From Ailanthus altissimus (lineage: Eukaryota; Streptophyta; Magnoliopsida; Sapindales; Simaroubaceae), in contig OX327703.1 of assembly GCA_946807835.1 (NCBI GenBank), positions 7,757,501 through 7,821,500 on the forward strand: a DNA stretch of 64,000 nucleotides, written 5' to 3'. Position numbers and translations under genes: made by a program. Numbering within the stretch: the first letter of the stretch is position 1; each line of letters starts with the position of its first letter. Shown here piece by piece: positions 13,191 through 25,336 of the stretch. The notes below the pieces were generated by a model, which was not told where the DNA came from, ran no database searches, and saw only the letters and a list, made by a program, of their open reading frames with translations.

Positions 13191-14634
13191 AGCGTCGATT
13201 TTTATTTTAAAAAATTATAATTTACACACAGTGCATCATTTTTAAGAAATAGAGAAAGAGACTTGGCGGACCTAGAAAATAGCAAAGACAATTATGAACA
13301 GATTTGAAGTGGTTGAACTTTTGTTATTGATTTCAAGGTTTTACGCCTTATTTGAACATTATCAGTTTTTGAATTGAATTGGTTTCACTTTATTACTTTT
13401 GGTAAGAATAATGGTGCATTGTGTTCATAATTGTAGTTTATAATATTCTAAGTGCATTGTGTCCATAATTTCAGTTTATAATATTATAAGTTTATTCATT
13501 TCTATTACATCTTTCATGTATTATAATATCAATTCTTGGGTCCATGTCATTTTTTGCATGCTCATGATAACACTACTATTAAGATAACCAACAAAATTTG
13601 AAACACATTCTTTACTATACATTTCATTTCATCAATTATTTTTGCTATGTCTGCTTGTCCGATAAGCACCCTATAAACTTCCCTATCTAAATTCTGAACT
13701 ATTTCCACTAATGACGTAATTTCATGATCTTTAAGCATTTAATAGTTAATTTCTACTTCTTTTAGTTCTCAAAATTTGTAGTAATTGCATCTTCTTCATT
13801 CCTTATAGAATTAGAACATATTAGGATTGTTCTCTAACTTTGAGATCCTTATAGTTGCCTTCCTTCAACATAATTTATAATTCTCCCATTCAATTCACTT
13901 AGATTTATAGGGTTTGACATGATTATATATGAGTATTTTTTTAAGGTTGAAATAAAAAGATTATTTGAGATAGTTTGTGAGGCACTTTGAAACTGTTCAG
14001 ATTAGGTTTGAGGTTGCTGTCACATAAAAGAAGAGTTTGCAAGAGAAAAATTATAAGTAAAAAAGGTCAAATATATCACCTTTTATAGAGAATTATTTGA
14101 TCGTTGGACTACAACGCCCACCTGCAATTTGCAAGAATCTTTTCTTATGAAAACTTGAGTAAGAATAATTATGATATTTGATTATTGAAAATTATGTGGT
14201 TAACAATTCTTAAATTTTCAAGAGGTTTAGGATTCAATCATCCAAACATGATCCAGTAATATATTATTTGGAGTAAAAAAATATATAATAAAATTGGTTA
14301 ATAAAAGATACTATAGAAAATTTAATGGAAAAAAAAAGCAACTTGATTAAATTAAAAAGGATAATGAATAGTTGTGGAGATTTATAGATGTTCAATTCAA
14401 TCTTAAAAACATAAGCTGATATAGGAAATTACATAAAGTGTACAGGAGCATATTTATCAAATAATTATAATTATTTTTCTTCAATATTTTAATGTCTTAT
14501 TTTTAATACTAAAAAATCAATTTTTGAATTGGATAATAAGTTTTTCTCGTAACTTGTGCAGGTGATAATTGTCATATAATCACCTTCTAATGTGTAGGCA
14601 ATTTAGTTATTTGTTAGAATTTGTTTAATTTGAT
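13191..14634 (-). other. MULE 3' interior, possible antisense coding remnant
   Basis: The transposase C terminus expected here is missing. On the minus strand from about 13960 to 13560 there is a broken coding-like stretch, including the reading ITSLVEIVQNLDREVYRV, with stops and shifts between pieces. I cannot assign it. It could be a second MULE gene, captured host sequence, or chance. The rest is AT-rich with no recognised feature. Confidence 0.3.
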
Positions 14635-14757
14635 GATCCTGATGGTTAGACATTAGTGTAAATTTTCTTAAATATTTGAGTATTAATATTAATTTTTTAA
14701 AATTTTAAATACTTGTGATATTAGCCAATGTTATAAGGGTATTAATAATAATATTCC
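14635..14757 (-). repeat. MULE right terminal inverted repeat
   Basis: Inverted copy of 7775-7903. On the plus strand it contains GGTTAGACATTAGTGTAA and GATATTAGCCAAT and ends near AATATTCC. Confidence 0.82.
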
Positions 14758-15284
14758 TTATTTTGTAAATGGTGGTGATTGCTTATTGTGGTAGCACTTG
14801 CAATTTCATAATTTAATTTATAAATTTTTTTTATTAACTTTATAAACTGGGTCATCATATATGAAGGTGTGAATCAGGCCCTTATAATTTAAAAATACCT
14901 TTACAATGCAGTTAAACTAATATGAGCTTATGTCAATAACTAATTAATTATTTCGTTTGACTTGAACAAATGTTAATATAATCCATTAAATAAGCTTTTG
15001 GAAGAAAAAAGTAAATGGAAGAGACAAGGAGATGACATTCATGCATATATTTTGACTTTGTTACTTGAAAATTTTCAACGGATTGATACATATACAATTT
15101 CGTTAATCATTAACTTGGATTTATACAAGAATGTAGACAATTATGGGCAGATATATAAAACTAGTAGCATGCTAAAAGATTGTTTAGTTTATATTTTTAA
15201 TGGCTCTTAATTTATAATTAAATACTAAATGCACGGACTTATTATTTTAATTTTTGGTGTATTCAGATGGCAATGAAGTGACAG
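14758..15284. other. AT-rich spacer
   Basis: No recognised element. The plus strand is open at about 15001-15207, but the translation is Ile/Asn/Tyr-rich with no signal peptide or family resemblance. The last 40 bases before 15285 are T-rich and end ATTCAG and GACAG, two possible splice acceptors for the exon that follows. Confidence 0.35.
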
Positions 15285-15446
15285 CTTCAATATGCTGTAG
15301 AAACCATCCTCAACTTGGAAACTGTGTGCCGGGGTGAAGATGATGCTCCTAACACTGGCAAATGCTGGAATTATTGCATCCAAGAATGTAAGGGAGCCAT
15401 CTGCAAGCAAGTTGGGTCTGCTCATCACTCCCATTGTATGTGCTGA
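15285..15446 (+). CDS. Candidate terminal exon of a defensin-like cysteine-rich peptide
   Basis: An open segment of 53 codons ending in TGA follows a splice-acceptor-like GACAG. It carries seven cysteines spaced C-x11-C-x3-C-x3-C-x4-C-x10-C-x-C: KCWNYCIQEC, then IC, then HCMC directly before the stop. A CxxxC followed by a terminal CxC is the cysteine-stabilised alpha-beta signature of plant defensin-like secreted peptides. Such genes normally have two exons, the first coding a signal peptide. No convincing signal-peptide exon is seen upstream to 14758, and an in-frame TGA precedes the acceptor. It is therefore an orphan or pseudogenised exon unless exon 1 is distant or missed. Family assignment is an inference from spacing only. 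Confidence 0.45.
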   Translation, partial: LQYAVETILNLETVCRGEDDAPNTGKCWNYCIQECKGAICKQVGSAHHSHCMC

Positions 15447-15779
15447 TTATCATTTTCTTGCTCTAAATGTTCTAATAATCATAACGGGATTAATAATTTT
15501 ACGCGATCCCAAGAATTTTTCAGTCCAAAATTGATGTCATGTTGTGATATTCAAATTGTATACAGGGCTTAATTCACGACTCATAACGGTTCTCAAATCT
15601 CCAAAATACGTAAGAGAGAAACCTTTCCTATATAACAACAACTAGTCTTCAAAACATAACGAGCATTATTATTCAATAAACTTGCACAAAGGATACAAAT
15701 AACCATGCCTATTATTGCAAGGACACAGTTCAAAATCAGCAATCTGAAAAAACAACTCAAACAGACAAGAATTGAGAAG

Positions 15780-16545
15780 AATTAGTAGTTTATAATGTCC
15801 ATGATATATAAATATATATATATTTATAAATATTACTTCATATAATGTTTTGATCGTATACAAACATTAGGACCAATTAGTTACCACTTGGTAAATCTGG
15901 TATTATTCTTAATGAATTGTTAGAGAAAAGATATTTATAATTAGGAATTATCCTTAACGAATAATTTATTTGGAATAAAAATATATTGAAATATTACTTT
16001 GTAATTCTAGTATTATTCTTAATGAATTGTTAGTATCTATTTGGCATTATTCTTGATGAATAATTAATTTGGCATAAAAAATATTAAAATACTACGTGGT
16101 AAATCTAGTATTATTCGTAATAAATTATTAGTGAAAAGATATTCAGAACTATAAGTCACGCCCACCCTTATCCACTTCGGCATTAGGTTCCTTAAAGTTG
16201 AAACCTCGTAAAAATTTCATTCTCGATTACCCTATGAATTTGTGGGAAAAGCGAGAATCAGTAGATTATTAATGTGCATGATATTTTTTTTTATAAATAT
16301 TACTTCATATAATTTATTGATATAAAACCATCAGGACCAAATAATTTTTTAATAAATAATTAATTTTGAATAAAAAATATTAAAATATTACTTTTATAAA
16401 TCTAGTATTATTCTTAATGAATTGTTAGCAAAAGGATATTCATAATTAGGATAAATTAGTAACTAATTGATAAATCTAGTATTATTATTAATAAATTGTT
16501 AGCGGAAAGATTATTCATAATTACAAGTAACGACCTATTGCACAT
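15780..16545. repeat. Local imperfect repeat cluster
   Basis: The phrase AAATCTAGTATTATTCTTAATG and variants recur at about 15893, 16003, 16107, 16397 and 16472, each followed by a GTTAG...AAAGATATTCATAATTA tail. On a larger scale, 15780-15900 (ATGATAT...TATAAATATTACTTCATATAAT...AGGACCAA) recurs at 16260-16345, a shifted duplication with a period near 475 bases. No coding content; source element unknown. Confidence 0.7.
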
Positions 16546-17049
16546 CTTTGTCCACTTTGGCACACTTGTCGAATTTCAATTTTAGTATGAGAAAAAGAAA
16601 CTTAAATTATCTTTTTTTTTTAAAAAAAAAATTCTTTTTGAAGCATCTCACAACATGTGGCAACCAAAATAATTAAGATTTATTCACTTTCTTTTTTACT
16701 TTTTCATATCATTTTAATTTTAAATCTCAAAATTGATCCACAATTGATAAAGAAGGTAGACTAAGAAATTTAGCGAAAGAAATTTTTATTACTCACTGTT
16801 CAATACTCCACTTACAATTAGAAGCTCCCTATATATAGAGCTAATACTCAACAAATTTATGCATAAAGTTAGGAACACATACCACCTAGTAATAAATGAA
16901 ATAGAAAGTCGGGCTTCAACTGACCACTACCAATAATACCTAATGACTATGACCATAGTTAACAAACCTTGTAGACTAGGATAGACATAAACAAATGATC
17001 TCTAACATTCCCTTCCTTAAACTGAACGTTTCCAGACTTTCAGTTTAGA

Positions 17050-18140
17050 TATGATGAAGAACCCTTCCTCAAATTAGATCTTCCATAATCCAAACACCAA
17101 GTAACCTCCACAACTTTAGAAAACTAGTCAATTTGAGGAGTTTTGTAAAAATATCAGCAATTTGATTTTCACTTCTGCAGAAAACTAGATTCATAATTAT
17201 ATCTTTTGAGAGATCATATAAGAAGTGATATTTCACATCTATGTTCTTGCATCTTCTACGAAGAACAAGCGTTTTTGACATCGTAATTGTCAAACTGTTG
17301 TCACAAAAAATTTGGTGGATACTTGTTGCTTGAATTAAAGCTCTTTAAGAATATACATTAACCAAAGAGCTTGATATGCACAAGATGCTGTAACTACAAA
17401 TTCTGCTTTAATAGTTGATAAAGTAACTAGTGGCTTCTTCTTTGAAGACCATGAAATAGTTGTAGAAACCCCAGACAAATACATATTCAGAAATGCTTCT
17501 TCTGTCATCCGAATCACCAACATAGTCGCTATCAATAAACACAAATAAATTTGATGTTTCACCCATTATGTAGAAAAGGCCAAGATCACTAGTTCCCCGC
17601 AAGTGAAAGAGAATTCTCTTCATGGCTAGAAGATGAATCTCTTTTAGACTTTCATTATACCTACTAATGAGACTCACTACTTATATTATATCAGGCTGAG
17701 TTGCAGTCAAGTACATTAAACTTCCAACAATTAGTTTGTAAAAAGTACTATCAACTGCTTTTCTTGCAGGATTCTTCTCAAGTTGGAGTAGTGGCAGAGT
17801 TACAATTCTTTATTTCAAATCTGTCTAAGATTTCTTGCAAATATTTCTTTTAACAAAGAAAAATTCCAACAGCTGATTGTACTACTTCTATCCTAAAAAA
17901 ATAGTTCATCATCCGAAGATCAAACATATAAAACTCAAGCATTATGGATTACTTAAAATTTTCAAACATAGACTTATCGTTCCCATATAAATCAAATCAT
18001 CTTCATATAAGCATACTATAAGCAACTTTCCTCCATCTTTAATTTTTGTATAAAAAGTATGCTTATATGGTTACTTTTAAAAACTTTCCTTTAAAAAAAC
18101 CAAGCCTCTATATGACTATACCAAGCTCTCGTTACTTATT
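17050..18140 (-). pseudogene. Copia reverse transcriptase C-terminal part and RNase H remnant
   Basis: The minus-strand translation shows the Copia RT-connection motif FVFIDSDYVGDSDDRRS (family: YSDSDWAGD.DDRKSTSGY). The RNase H part follows, with KKKPLVTLSTIKAEFV (family: KKQ..V.LSSTEAEY) and a C terminus with KNIDVKYHFLYD and FCRSENQIADIFTK. Upstream RT fragments extend to about 18130 with frameshifts. It replicated the element by reverse transcription and is now inactive. Confidence 0.85.
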
Positions 18141-18142
18141 TT

Positions 18143-19970
18143 TATTGGAGTTTGTACTTAAATTCTATTCTAATTTTATATCAATATTAATTATTTAATA
18201 TTAATACAATAAATTTTTCGTAATAAATTGTTAATAATTAATTCTATAATACCAAACTTGTTATTTTTTAAACATTATAGATTAAAAGGAATTTAGATCT
18301 GTGCTAAGAGTTAGCAATTCTAAGAAGTTAAAATCTTGTTTGAAATACGATAAAGACTTGAGAATATATTAGTAATGATATAGTTACAAGGAGTTTCAAA
18401 TAGTGTTAAGAAATGTCATTATGCAGTATGCTTTTAAAAACCTTGTTCATGATCTATGGTTACTGACACAGATCGATTGATATATCTTTGGATTGGTGTG
18501 AGTCTATATCTGAATTGTCCAAACAGTTAGTCTTAGTAAATCATAGGATTAGCAGAAGCTCATATAAGCATGCAAACATTTAGTGAGGACTGAATACTAA
18601 AAAGACTTACAAGAACCATTAATAAACATCTTATAAAGTCGTCGATGGAGGTTCGTCTAGAGCTTAATAGTATCTACGATCCTTTTACATGAACTCCACG
18701 ATGGACTTGTGAGTGATTTATCATGCTTTGATTCCATACATGTCAGATATTTTTCATGGTCTGGCCTCTAGAGTCATTAAGTATGGTCTGATGCTCATAG
18801 AGTCTGGTGTGCATAGATATGAAATTTGTCAACTGATATGGGTGAGTTTTATATCCTGATGCTCTGAGATTGTATTTTAAAAAATGGTTTTTCATTGGGT
18901 GATGACCTATATCTTTGTTCTTCTAGGATATAGGTGACAAAATAATTATACGGATATGGTTAACCTCAGCTTGATTGTTCAATATGTCATTCTATAATAT
19001 CCAAATGTGTGTGTCTGGTATCATTTACAAACCACTAGGGTAGCAGATCTAGTTTCATGGTTCGATCCTAAAAATTTTTTAAAAGTAGAATTTATTTAAA
19101 GAATTCTCGAGAAGTACAGTTATCAAGGTTTAAGTATTAAATTAATTAATTAATTGGTTAATAATTTTTATTAACTAATTAGAAGATGACACAGGGCATT
19201 TGCATGTCCATTTGTGCGACAAATGACGAAGTGCATGTCTTGAAGACAAGTGGCATTTTGCGTGGCTTGATAAGGTGGCAAATAGCCTGTGATGATGAAC
19301 ATTTGATGAACACTTGCCTTTATAAATGACGCATGTCCTTAATTAAATAAAAAAAAGGGAGACAAATAGCTACTGTATTACATGCAAAAGAGTTTTTGTA
19401 CATTGACTTTTTGGTTAAGGATTATTTTTTCTTTTGGTTCAAAAAAGAGAAAAGGAGAACAAGAATGGTTCTGCATCAAGTTCTTTCACTCGGGCAAATT
19501 GAAATGAAAATAGAAGCGTTATCTTTGTTAGATATTCATTCGGCCAAGTCAAAGCAAAAAATTGCAAGAGTTGTAATTTTGCTAAAGTGAAAGAGTTATT
19601 CATTCGGCCATTGGCAAATAAATTGCAAGAGTTGTAATTTGTTAAACATATATTCAGCCAAAGAGAGAAACAAAAAGCTCAAGTGTTAAGCGACAGACCA
19701 GTTGCTGAAATTGAAGGCTATCATTTTAGATTCTGCAATTTCACCAATATTGAAAATTAGAATTATTCGCAAATCGACTTAGACATGAGACTGCAGATTC
19801 GATTATACACCGAATCGCTTCAAGAATATATTTTTTTGGAATCTATTAATGTAACTGACATAAATTCAATATATGTGTTGAATAGAAAATTAAATTTTCA
19901 TTCCGCTACGTAATTATATGTATGACACGACCTTTGCTACCTATGCCTCTTCATCTTCTTCTATCTTCAT
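18143..19970 (+). mobile_element. Copia LTR of the 29-kb/53-kb family, plus orientation
   Basis: Starting TATTGGAG at 18143 (TG to TA), this aligns by eye with the reverse complement of the LTRs ending at 38421 and 31455. The match includes AATATTAATTATTTAATA at the start, the stretch around GGACTTGTGAGTGATTTATCAT (18710), and GGTCTGATGCTCATAGAGTCTGG (18785). Its 3' end is unclear and probably truncated or abutted by the next LTR near 19970. No target duplication could be confirmed. Confidence 0.7.
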
Positions 19971-20583
19971 TGCTCGGTGATAGAGAGTGATTATTGTTGA
20001 ATGCTTGTAGAGCCTGCTCTTCTTGATCTTAGAGAAAGTGGTAGAAGAAGAACACATAAAGAATTACGTGATTCGGCAACTTGCTTATGTCAACGGCGAA
20101 TCAAGATCACACTCTTCTCTTATTATAAATTACAAGGCACTCACAAAGTATGCCTTTTATAAGAAATATCACAAAGAAAATTCTCTCTCTCACTTTAGGG
20201 ATTTTCTCTCACAAAGAACTACTAAGATCTCTTGTTTATCATAAAAGTTGTTAAGATGTGTTTACAAGCCAATTGATAGCCTTTATATAGGCTTTGGGAC
20301 GACCTAGATTTACCTTATACGTGTGGAGTCGTATTAGGGAGTCCTGGAGCAAGTGGGAGACGAAATAAGGAAGTTTTCTTATTTCGGGATACTGTTCCCG
20401 CCTCCAGCGCTGCGGCGCTGGCCTCCTGGCACTGCGGTGCTCAGGTTCTGTTCTGGGTGCCGCGGCGCCCACGCCTAGTCGCCACGGCGCTGGCGCCTGG
20501 TGCGCCCTTCTTCGTTTTTTGCCTCCTTTCGCATCCGTCTTCGATCCGTACGCACCCTACACACTTGATTTAATCCCCAAATC
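19971..20583 (-). mobile_element. LTR-like fragment with GC-rich patch, antisense
   Basis: Read on the minus strand, it begins near TGATTTGGGG, has a GC-rich block (20395-20520) of repeated GCGGCGCTGG-type words, and then a TATATAAAGGC promoter-like box near 20290. After that comes a leader with AAAGTGAGAGAGAG, ending ...CACCGAGCA. This order (GC-rich U3, TATA, R/U5) is that of an LTR. No target duplication or matching partner is present, so the borders are tentative. Confidence 0.5.
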
Positions 20584-21180
20584 ATATTTCGATTATTTTT
20601 AATTAATATTCTTACAAATATAATTAAAGTTTATCGTCAACGATGGAAGGATCATTTCAACAATCATAATGTCCTCCTTCTTATCCTCTAAGGATCCTCA
20701 TTCTATTAATGATAGCCATCGCCCTCGAGAAGAAATTATCAATTGATTCTCCCAACTTCCTACGTAAGGCATCAAACTCCTCACGAAGTGCTTGTAGCAT
20801 TACCCGTTGGGCTTTTGCATTCTTCTGATATTTTCTTTTCATTGCAAACCATATATGCTTGGCAGTATCTTTGCAAAGAATTGTCTCCAAATTTATTTGT
20901 CAATGGTTTGAAAAAGATATTTTTTTTGGCCTTGAGATCCTTTAGCTTTAGTGCTTTTAATTCGGCTCTCTGTGATTCAATCAACTCGACTCTGATGGTT
21001 GGTTTTGTTACCCTAGAAACATCGACTACCCAATATTCTTTGGACCTGAAATTTTTATTTAATCAACATGCTTTGATGGTCACAGTGACCATCAAAACAA
21101 GGAATGACGGTTTGCACAAAAGTTTTGGACGCCATGAATACTTATTGCCATAATTCAACACTTGCGAGAAGATGGAAAGA
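20584..21180 (-). pseudogene. Copia gag (UBN2/retrotran_gag type) remnant
   Basis: The minus-strand frames read ELKALKLKDLKAKKNIFF, then TILCKDTAKHIWFAMKRKYQ, then LREEFDALRRKLGESIDNFF, the typical order of Copia Gag. A shifted frame continues KKEDIMIVEMILPSLT before breaking off at the neighbouring LTR. At least two frameshifts separate the pieces. It lies directly downstream of the primer site of the 16745-21558 element. Confidence 0.85.
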
Positions 21181-21558
21181 AGACTACAGTAGTGCTCTTC
21201 TCAAATTTACCTGTATACTCTCACAAACTCACTTTTCACTCTTCTCACTAACCACCATGCTCTGATTCCAATGATATAAGATAAATAAAGAAAGGTAGAT
21301 AGAGAAATTTAGTGAAAGAAACTTTTATTACTCACTGTTCGATACTCCACTTACAATCAGAAGAGCTCTCTCTCTCTATATATATATAAAGCTAATACTC
21401 AACAAACTTACACATAAAGTTAGGAACACAGACCATTTAGTAACAAATCAACTTGACACTCGGACTTCAATTCACCACTACCAATAATTAATAATGACTA
21501 AGACCATAGTTAAGAAACTCTCTAGACTAGGGCAGATATATACAAATTATTTCTAACA

Positions 21559-23870
21559 AAAATCCTTCTTATTCCTTTCTAATTAGCGTCCTTATCTCCT
21601 ATTCGCAATCAATAGATTCAAAGAGAAGCATTTCGCGAAATAATAATACTATATTTACATGGGTATTTAAAATGATGTAGTATCTGATATATCTAATATT
21701 ATATAATTATCACATTAATAAAAATTAAAAAGTAATAATTATCTAACAAACTAATAGTAATTAATTTGTAACACATTATTTGAAGAACAAATTTTGTATC
21801 CCAACTATATAAATCTAGTTACCACTACTCATTTAAAAATATTAAATATTCAAAAATTTAATTTTTTCCATAAAATATTTGGGCGAATATGGAGAGCGCA
21901 AGTATCAGTAGAAAAAAATGTTTCGTAGTTCACAATGTTTCTTAATTATGAACTAACTTTAAATGACGTATAACAATCAATTTACTTTGGAGAATACATT
22001 TTCTCCAGTACATGTGGTAAAATACAAAAATTTGATCAAAACAAATGTTTTTTTTTTTTTTAAGGGTAGATGAATTTACCATCGCAATACATAGAACTAA
22101 AATTATAGAATCATTGTCAACATCTGATTTTGTTCCCCGATTTGTGTCAAACATTCTATTTATTTCATTAAATTTTCGGTGGTAGAAATTGGAGTAGAGC
22201 GTTTAATGAGAATAACAGGGTAGATATGTATTATGAAAAATTTAGCAAATCATATTAGCTAATAAGATTTTTTTCCTTCTCAAAAAAATAAGAATTATTA
22301 TGTTAGAAAATAATTTTTCTTAAAAAAATATATAATAAAAAGATCTTAACAGCACAATGTTATATGCACTTACTTGAATGATTAAGTGGTAAAGGGCATG
22401 CAATGTATTAATCTTCCACAAAAGTGGAGGTCTTGAGTTTGAGTCTATTTTTTCTCATATCACAAAAAAAGTACAATGTTATATTTCCACATACAAAAAA
22501 ATCTATAAAAGTAGAAAATTAAAAAAAAAATTAACCATCCAAGGTATATAGATGTCTCATGTAATGAGGAACTTAAAAGGTCAAAGAAAATTAAATTACG
22601 AGAGGATTAAAATTCAAGAGAAAGACATAGATTATTAAACAATATAAATGAAATAATATTTTAACAAAAAAAGAAAAGATTTATTCTAAAAAATTAGTAT
22701 AAAGTAAAACAAAGATAAAGAAGTTAAAACAAATGCAAATTAGAAATTTTCATGCTCAAAAATATTAAAACAAACATTATTAAAGGCCCTATACAAGTTT
22801 CTTGACCTATAGAATAGGTAAATCTGATCCATCAGTTTGCAGATATTTCCTCAACAAGCAAGGAATTATCCGGGAATGGGGATACAGATTTGAAGTATGA
22901 TTCCTTTTCCTCTTTTAACTTTTAATTATTGAATTCTAGAATGATCATAAGTCCATATTAAAAAATACTTCATCATAATCTGTTGTATTATCCATATAGT
23001 TGACGCACAAATCCTATTTCAGATTTGGTTCTATCACTATGTAAGTATTTGTTTTTCGCGGCTTATTCATTTAATTCAATTACAAGCATTTTATTTATTC
23101 TTAAGCTTAAGGTAAAATTCTTTTAGAGCATTATCAATATCCTTTTAGTTCTAAAAACACTGTTACACATATAATACATCTTTTATTTTAATTAAAAATT
23201 GACTTGAATATCAGAGTAATTTTTTTTTATAAAGAGATAGTCTTGTTCTTTAAAAAAGATGCTAAAAAATAAAGATAAAAATGAGAAAGTTATTCTAAGA
23301 AAATTTTTAAGTTCAAGGGTAACCAGATAATTTCATATGGTTCTGCACCCAAGAAACTTCATCAACAATTAAGATTAAATAGGCATGATAATATGATTTT
23401 TTTAATTAATGACTTTTTTTTTTCTTTCCACTTAATTTATTCTTCTTTTCAACGTAATTTTTTTTTTCTCTTCTTTTCCCTATCTTCTCTCATCTCTTGC
23501 CTACTGAAATCATTCACTTTTTTTTTTATCTATTTTAAATTGACGGAGGAAATGTTTTAAAACGAATTGAAAATATATGCCCATAAAATTAAAAGCATAA
23601 TTCATCTAAATTCTTTTTTGTCTTGTGTGTTTGGCTGTTTCTTTTTCATTTTTAATTGCAAAGGAATATATCTTTGAAGTGCATACAAGTAAAAAGTGAA
23701 TGACTTACACTAGGTGAGAGGTGAGAGAAATAGAGAAGAAATAAAATTAATTTGAAATACGAGAGAAATTAAAGAGAGTGAAGTCATTAAATAAACATTA
23801 AAAATACATATCAAGAGACTTTTTGGGATCCGTTCTCAACAATATTCAATTACCTAACATTAACACCAAT
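21559..23870. other. AT-rich intergenic, no gene recognised
   Basis: Low-complexity A/T runs dominate. A short exon-like patch at 22820-22896 (reading ...CRYFLNKQGIIREWGYRFE...) lies between a possible acceptor and a possible donor, but has no neighbours to support it. No transposon termini were recognised. Confidence 0.35.
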
Positions 23871-25336
23871 TAAGTCTTTATTTAAATTTAACTTTTTTTA
23901 GGCCCATGACTTTGGCCTCCAAAAATACGAATGTATCTTTACTTGGATACCTTTTGCATCATGATCACTTGTGTCTCACTTGACATCATCATAATATCTT
24001 ATTGGTCTTATCTTACTAGCAACACCTTTTATATACTTTCTCTTTAGACCCTAGCTACTCCGGTGAGCTAATCTTCAATGTCACCCCTTAGTCTGCATCT
24101 CGTCAACAATCCATGTTGAGCCACTCACAACATTCCTATCAAGCACATATAGACCCATGTCCTTATCACCCTTCATGACATCTATAGATCCTTACATCAC
24201 TTCTAGTATTCACTTTTCTGCTTTGTATGGATACTCCTGTTGATCTATCACTCATAGGGATATCAAGTTCCTCTTAACTTTGGAAACGTGGCTTATACTA
24301 AATAACTCCCCTAACTTTCCCATCAAACATCCTTATCCTTATATTACCAATCCCAATAACTTCACTAGCCATATTATTACTAATTAGTACTTTACTATCT
24401 TTAATGGCTCTATAATTTGTAAACAAGGACCTATCCGAATACATATAGTAACTACAGTCATAATCAAGTATCTATTCACTAACATACTTCTCATCATAAG
24501 CTATCAACGATTTTGCAACTATCAAGTTTTTTTTACATACTATTGCAGCTTTTCTACTATTCTTTACGTTTCTTTTTAGATAATCCTTCTTGAAGTATTT
24601 TTACTTATTGTAATAATAACAATTCTTGGATCTGCCCAACGATTATTATTTTAATCTCTTCCTCTTATAACTAATCTTGCTACACTATTGTACTCTTATC
24701 TTTTTTCTAATTCTTTAGAGTTCAACGAGGTTTTAACATCAATCACTACTAAAGTCTCTCTGCCAAACATGAGTGTATCCATAAAGTGCTCGTAACTTAG
24801 AGGTAAAGAACACAAAAAGATAAACACTTTATCTTCATCTTTAATCTCGATGTTAATCATCTCTAAATTTTCGATAATCTTATTGAAGGTATCAATGTGG
24901 TCTTTCATTGATATTCTTTTAGCCATAAACAACTGATATAACTTCTTGTTAACATACAAACAATTTGACAAGGACTTTGTTATGTACAGTGAGTCAAGTT
25001 TTTTTCAAAAACCTAATGTAGTTTTCTCTCCAGCCACTTCTCTCAAAACTTCATCACTTGGTGACAAAACTATAGTACTATAGGCCTTCTTCTAAATGGT
25101 CTCCTTATCTAACATGGATCTAGGTTTCATCGATCTTTTCTCTTTACTAGTTGTTGCTTAAGTTTCCTCAATGGTTGAATCTAACCATTAATTCACCAAT
25201 AGAGTCATAACCTTTGCCTTCCATAGATTGAAATCATTCTGCCTATTGAATATCTCAACTTCATACTTGTCATCATTTGTCATGGTTAAATGACCTATGC
25301 TCGGGAATTAGCACAAAACTTAACTCTAATGCCATT
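23871..25336 (-). pseudogene. Copia gag and start of pol, degenerate
   Basis: From the 5' LTR at 25337 leftward on the minus strand, the primer site TGGCATTAGAG lies at 25335-25325. Gag follows, best seen at 24971-24700, with the pattern KKLYQLFMAKRISMKDHI and FLCSLPLSYEHFMDTLMFG, characteristic of Copia Gag. A basic zinc-knuckle-like region (about 24690-24540) and protease/pre-integrase-like fragments continue to about 23880. No integrase core, RT or 3' LTR is seen, so the element is truncated. Confidence 0.75.

Larger units (their letters stand above)
7775..14757 (+). mobile_element. Mutator-like DNA transposon (MULE) with long TIRs
   Basis: The outer ends form an inverted repeat of about 120 bases (7775-7903 against 14635-14757). 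Between them is a MURA-type transposase remnant on the plus strand, which identifies the superfamily. The element spans about 7.0 kb, of which 2.8 kb is a later solo LTR (9865-12640). It lies just past the primer site of a Copia element, so it is younger than that element. No convincing 9-bp target duplication could be read at the edges, which may be off by a few bases. Confidence 0.8.
16745..21558 (-). mobile_element. Short-LTR Copia element, internally replaced
   Basis: Related LTRs lie at 16745-17007 (263 bases, 3' LTR) and 21272-21558 (287 bases, 5' LTR). Both begin TGATA, end CTAACA and share a core from TTTTATTACTCACTGTTC to CATAGTTAA. On the minus strand the primer site TGGAATCAGAGC follows the 5' LTR (21270 to 21259), and a purine tract AAGGAAGGGAA precedes the 3' LTR. 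Flanks are ACAAT on the left and AAAAT on the right, a near-perfect target duplication. Gag survives at 20584-21180 and RT-RNase H at 17050-18140. Protease, integrase and the rest of RT are gone, and their place is taken by two other LTRs. Confidence 0.85.

Noticed and set aside
20251..20472. Minus-strand frame rich in Arg and Pro
   Set aside because: Produced by the GC-rich patch of an LTR; few stops there is a composition effect.
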